From Desulfobacterales bacterium (lineage in GTDB: Bacteria; Desulfobacterota; DSM-4660; Desulfatiglandales; JALVZP01): 9,420 bases of DNA. The notes under the pieces were generated by a model that was given only the letters and a program-made list of their open reading frames with translations, did no database searches and had not been told where the DNA came from. Position 1 is the stretch's first letter. The number at the start of each line of letters is the position of its first letter. Location of the stretch: the NCBI GenBank assembly GCA_027037575.1, contig JALVZP010000162.1, positions 1 to 9,420 on the forward strand, in the 5' to 3' direction. Made by a program: the position numbers and the translations under genes. Shown piece after piece: positions 6,969-9,420 of this stretch.

Positions 6969-7829
6969 ATGGACCCTCAACTCATGAAGATTGCAATGGG
7001 AGGATTGGCAGTATTAGGTGTTATTGGATTAGTATTTGGGATAGGACTTGCACTTGCTGCCCAGAAGTTTCATGTAGAAGTTGATCCAAAGGTAGAGGCA
7101 GTAAAAGAGGTACTTGCAGGTGCCCAGTGAGGAGGATGTGGCTTCGCTGGATGCGAAGGATATGCAGAGGCAGTGGTAAATGATCCAAATGTTCCACCAA
7201 ACCTGTGTCTTCCTGGAGGGGAAGAGACTGCAAAGGCGGTTGCTGAAATCACGGGGAAGAAAATGGAAGCAGCAGAGCCCGTTATAGCTGCAGTAAGGTG
7301 TAGTAGAAAGGAAGGAAATGTGGCACAAAAGCACTACTATATTGGGTTTAATTCCTGCACTGCTGCAAGCCTTGCATTTGGTAGCCCTTGGGAATGTAAT
7401 TATGCCTGCATTGGACTTGGAGACTGTGAGAGGGCATGTCCATTTGATGCAATACACATAGTAGATGGTTTTCCAGAAGTTGACCCTATAAAGTGTGTTG
7501 GATGTGGAACGTGTGCAAGAACATGTCCAAAGAATGTTATAGAGATTATTCCAAGAAATACAAGGGTATGGGTTCCATGTAGCACAAAGGATCCTGGAAA
7601 GTCTGTAAGGAAGATATGTCAGGCAGGATGTATTACCTGCAGGATGTGTGTAAAGAGCTGTCCAGCAAAGGCAGTTACAATAGAGGATGGAATTGTGAAA
7701 ATAGATCATAAGAAGTGCTTGGAATATGGAGATAAATGTGGGATGGTATGTGTTGAGAAGTGTCCAAGAAAGATATTTAGACCATTTGAGATCAAATATG
7801 AATATAAGGTAGAAAAAAAGGCAGCCTAA
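6969..7829 (+). CDS. rnfB: RnfB, probable selenoprotein: in-frame TGA read as selenocysteine at residue 54
   Basis: RnfB accepts electrons from reduced ferredoxin on the cytoplasmic face. If the TGA at 7128-7130 is read through, the frame gives 286 residues with a normal RnfB layout. A membrane anchor (about 8-31) is followed by the N-terminal [4Fe-4S] motif: U54, C57, C62 and C80, where the usual motif has four cysteines (CxxCxxxxC...C). After that come four four-cysteine ferredoxin-type groups: C143/147/153/157, C176/179/182/186, C221/224/227/231 and C250/257/261/265. The reading frame is identical on both sides of the TGA and homology resumes at once (GGCGFAGCEGYAEAV). A SECIS-like hairpin follows the TGA. 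The start is fixed by AAGGAGG 7 nt upstream. Many ORF finders would call only the part after the TGA, from a GTG at 7173, which would lose the anchor and first cluster. A sequencing error or nonsense mutation (TGT/TGC to TGA) is the main alternative. Confidence 0.9.
7128..7130 (+). other. In-frame TGA, candidate selenocysteine codon of rnfB
   Basis: This is codon 54 of the frame that starts at 6969. It replaces the first cysteine of the conserved RnfB cluster motif: GAQ-TGA-GGCGFAGC here, against the usual (S/A)xC-GxCGxxGC. Cysteine is the residue that selenocysteine most often replaces in homologous proteins. No Sec machinery (selA, selB, selC, selD) lies in the window, so readthrough cannot be confirmed from these data alone. 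Confidence 0.8.
7136..7163 (+). promoter_or_regulatory. Bacterial SECIS-like hairpin in the rnfB coding sequence
   Basis: A perfect 6-bp stem, CTTCGC (7142-7147) with GCGAAG (7153-7158), closes a 5-nt loop, TGGAT (7148-7152). After a small 2x1 internal loop the stem can be extended by four weaker pairs (7136-7139 with 7160-7163). The apical loop begins 17 nt after the TGA and has a G at its second position. Both features meet the published bacterial SECIS criteria of a small loop, a G in its first two positions, and a spacing of about 16-37 nt. The stem uses C at third codon positions of GGC, TTC and TGC; GGC and TTC occur nowhere else in rnfB. That suggests selection for the RNA structure beyond the protein sequence. 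Confidence 0.75.
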
Positions 7830-7847
7830 GAAAGAGGGGTGGTAGTC

Positions 7848-8876
7848 ATGAAAAAGATAGATCGGAGGTCCTTTTTAAGGATTTCAGGTATGATGGGGAT
7901 TGGAATAGCAGCATTTACTATTCCAGCCCTGAGAGCAGAATCTGTAAGGTTTAATAAGAAACTATATAAGGTGTCTTCTACAAGGCTTGGTATGGGGACA
8001 TTTGTCTCTATCACTGTGTTTGATCCTTCAAGGAGCAAGGCAGAAGATGCGATAAATAAGGCATTTGACGAGGTTTATACGCTTTCTGATGAGCTTAGTA
8101 GATTCAATAGGATCAGTGCAGTTGCCCAATTGAATATGCAGGGAAAAGTAAAAGGGATCTCACCTCACATGATGGAGCTGATGAGAAGGTCATTGGAATA
8201 TTATAAGATGAGCAGTGGCTGTTTTGATATAACAGTAAAGCCAATAATAGACTACTTCCAGGATTCATTCTCTAAGGGAATTGAGCCTACAGATGAAGGA
8301 ATAAAGGAAAGAATAAGGCTTATAGGAAGTGATAAGATAGTTCTTTCTGGAAATAGTGTATCCTTTAAAGAACCAGGGATGGGAATAACCTTGGATGGTA
8401 TAGCCAAAGGATATGTCGTAGATCATGCTGCAAAGGTATTAGAAAAATATGGTGTGAGGAATTACCTAATAAATGCTGGTGGAGATATAAGGGTATCAGG
8501 GAAAAAGTCTGATAATAAGCCATGGATGATAGCTGTTCAGGATCCAAATAAGAAAGGCCATTACCCTGCTATCATAAAGATGACAAAGGGAGCAATTGCT
8601 ACATCAGGGAATTATGAGATCTACTTTGATAGAGAAAAGCTTTTCTATCATATAATAGATCCTCATACTGGATATTCACCAAAATCTGATACGAGTGTCT
8701 CTGTTGTTTCAATGACTTGTGCTGATGCAGATGCACTTTCTACTACACTATTTGTTATGGAGCCAGAAAAGGCAATAAGGTTTACAAGCAAACTTGGTGG
8801 AAGAGAGGCATTTATTATTACCAGGGATGGAAGGAGATTTAGATCACCTGGATGGAATAGGTTTCTGGCCACATAA
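7848..8876 (+). CDS. apbE: ApbE-type FAD:protein FMN transferase, Tat-exported
   Basis: ApbE cleaves FAD and attaches FMN through a phosphoester bond to threonine in SGATxT-type motifs, outside the cytoplasm. Here the obvious targets are RnfD T169 and RnfG T262. The 342-residue protein has the family motifs in order: TRLGMGTFVSI (45-55), TLDGIAKGYVVD (181-192), NAGGDIRVSG (209-218), GAIATSGNYE (248-257), HIIDPHTGYSP (268-278) and DADALSTTLF (293-302, metal- and flavin-binding end). The N-terminus is a twin-arginine signal (DRRSFLRI at 5-12, then a hydrophobic stretch, possible cleavage after LRA at 30). I see no lipobox, unlike many ApbE lipoproteins. The ATG at 7848 has GAGGGG 8 nt upstream, so the GTG three codons earlier is rejected. 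It is 18 nt behind rnfB and clearly the last gene of the operon. Its 3' end overlaps hflX by 38 bp. Confidence 0.93.
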   Translation: MKKIDRRSFLRISGMMGIGIAAFTIPALRAESVRFNKKLYKVSSTRLGMGTFVSITVFDPSRSKAEDAINKAFDEVYTLSDELSRFNRISAVAQLNMQGKVKGISPHMMELMRRSLEYYKMSSGCFDITVKPIIDYFQDSFSKGIEPTDEGIKERIRLIGSDKIVLSGNSVSFKEPGMGITLDGIAKGYVVDHAAKVLEKYGVRNYLINAGGDIRVSGKKSDNKPWMIAVQDPNKKGHYPAIIKMTKGAIATSGNYEIYFDREKLFYHIIDPHTGYSPKSDTSVSVVSMTCADADALSTTLFVMEPEKAIRFTSKLGGREAFIITRDGRRFRSPGWNRFLAT

Positions 8877-9420
8877 TCTCTTTTATATGCTCTAAGAGGG
8901 GGATAAGAGAGGAGGGATCAAGGGCTGAAATAGCGATCCCTCCTAATTTTTTCTCCATCCTTTCTACTTCATCCTTAGGCAGAAGATCCTTTTTATTTAA
9001 TACCAAGATGCGGGGAATAGTATCTAAATTTAGCCTTTTGAGTATATCTTCTACTGTCTTTATGTGTTCTTCTAAGTAAAGACTTGATATATCTGCTACA
9101 TGAAGTAGAAGATCTGCATCGTATAGCTCTTCCAAGGTTGCTGCAAATGCATCTAAGAGATCCTCTGGTATATCCCTGATAAATCCTACTGTATCAGTAA
9201 TTATAACCTCTCTTTCCTCAGGAAACCTAAGTCTTCTGCTTGTAGGATCAAGTGTTGCAAAAAGCTTATTTTCTACCCTTACATCACTATTTGTAAGCGT
9301 ATTCAAGAGTGTAGATTTTCCAGCATTTGTATATCCAACAATAGAGATTATAGGAATCCCTTTTTTTCTTCTAAGTCTTCTTCTCTGCTCTCTCTGTTTT
9401 CTTATCTCCTGAAGCTCTTT
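8839..9420 (-). CDS. hflX: HflX-type ribosome-associated GTPase, C-terminal part
   Basis: The gene enters from the right edge; 193 C-terminal residues are visible. They begin with a basic coiled-coil-like helix (KELQEIRKQREQRRRLRRKK), the linker before the G domain in HflX. The G domain follows: G1 GYTNAGKSTL (about 9339-9310), the G2 region FATLDPTSRRL, G3 DTVGF, HVADISS, and G4 NKKD. The GYTNAGKST P-loop and TLDPTSRR segment are characteristic of HflX, which splits or rescues ribosomes under stress. After G4 the protein ends soon (WPETYSIQVI), so it lacks the C-terminal domain of the longer E. coli type, as many HflX proteins do. Codon 9306-9304 is an internal TTG and not the start; the frame is open to the window edge. 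The last 38 bp overlap apbE on the other strand, and the operon terminator of rnf lies inside this gene. Confidence 0.92.
   Translation of the reverse strand, partial: KELQEIRKQREQRRRLRRKKGIPIISIVGYTNAGKSTLLNTLTNSDVRVENKLFATLDPTSRRLRFPEEREVIITDTVGFIRDIPEDLLDAFAATLEELYDADLLLHVADISSLYLEEHIKTVEDILKRLNLDTIPRILVLNKKDLLPKDEVERMEKKLGGIAISALDPSSLIPLLEHIKEIMWPETYSIQVI
8910..8952 (+). terminator. Rho-independent terminator of the rnf-apbE operon, inside hflX
   Basis: A perfect 10-bp GC-rich stem, AGGAGGGATC (8910-8919) with GATCCCTCCT (8935-8944), closes a 15-nt loop in which GCT/AGC can pair further. It is followed by AATTTTTT (8945-8952). On the plus strand this is a textbook intrinsic terminator, 33 nt beyond the apbE stop. 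On the minus strand the same stem has no following U-tract, so it should not stop hflX transcription. It encodes HflX residues in the GGIAISALDPSS region. Confidence 0.88.

Noticed and set aside
6969..7130. Reading rnfB as a pseudogene or as two separate genes split by TGA
   Set aside because: The frame is identical on both sides, all other cluster cysteines are intact, no restart codon with a ribosome site precedes the second half, and a SECIS-like hairpin follows the TGA. A single-base error is still possible and is stated as the main alternative.
7128..7130. Global reassignment of TGA (as Gly or Trp)
   Set aside because: rnfD and the radical SAM gene end at TGA at the normal family length, and no other recognised gene here has an in-frame TGA.
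7839..7847. GTG start at 7839 for apbE
   Set aside because: The ATG at 7848 is preceded by GAGGGG at 8 nt and gives a clean twin-arginine signal.

Overview
The window comes from an AT-rich bacterial chromosome. Its content points to an anaerobe: a complete Rnf ferredoxin:NAD+ oxidoreductase operon, the start of a 2-hydroxyacyl-CoA dehydratase activator-type ATPase, a radical SAM enzyme and a DUF1847 protein. Signal peptides (Tat on ApbE, Sec on RnfA) and ATA/AGA/AGG-rich codon use fit a low-GC bacterium. I cannot name the phylum with confidence. TGA is an ordinary stop here (rnfD and the radical SAM gene end with it), so the genetic code is not globally altered.

Layout. Positions 1-1880 carry three minus-strand genes: a DUF1847 protein, a radical SAM protein, and the N-terminus of a BadF/BadG-type ATPase whose start overlaps the radical SAM stop by 4 bp. 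Positions 1881-2122 form a divergent intergenic region with a TTGACA element pointing each way and a 24-bp near-perfect palindrome between them. Positions 2123-8876 form one tightly packed plus-strand operon, rnfC-rnfD-rnfG-rnfE-rnfA-rnfB-apbE. It ends at a strong intrinsic terminator lying inside the opposing hflX gene, which runs in from the right edge on the minus strand and overlaps apbE tail to tail by 38 bp.

How the genes work together. RnfB and RnfC carry the soluble Fe-S and flavin chemistry for ferredoxin and NAD. RnfD, RnfG, RnfE and RnfA are the membrane and extracytoplasmic parts. The Tat-exported ApbE attaches FMN to the threonine motifs visible in RnfD (T169) and RnfG (T262). 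The complex couples electron flow from ferredoxin to NAD+ to export of Na+ or H+.

The main discovery is in rnfB. The gene is interrupted by one in-frame TGA (7128-7130), exactly where the first cysteine of the N-terminal [4Fe-4S] motif belongs. A hairpin with bacterial SECIS features starts 11 nt downstream, with its apical loop 17 nt after the TGA. Its arm contains the only GGC and the only TTC codon of the gene. The best reading is a selenocysteine-containing RnfB in which Sec is a probable Fe-S ligand. Two further departures occur in the same complex: RnfE has Ser in place of the second cysteine of the intramembrane RnfA/RnfE iron-sulfur site, and RnfA has an extra N-terminal signal peptide plus an approximately 100-residue extracytoplasmic Ig-like domain.
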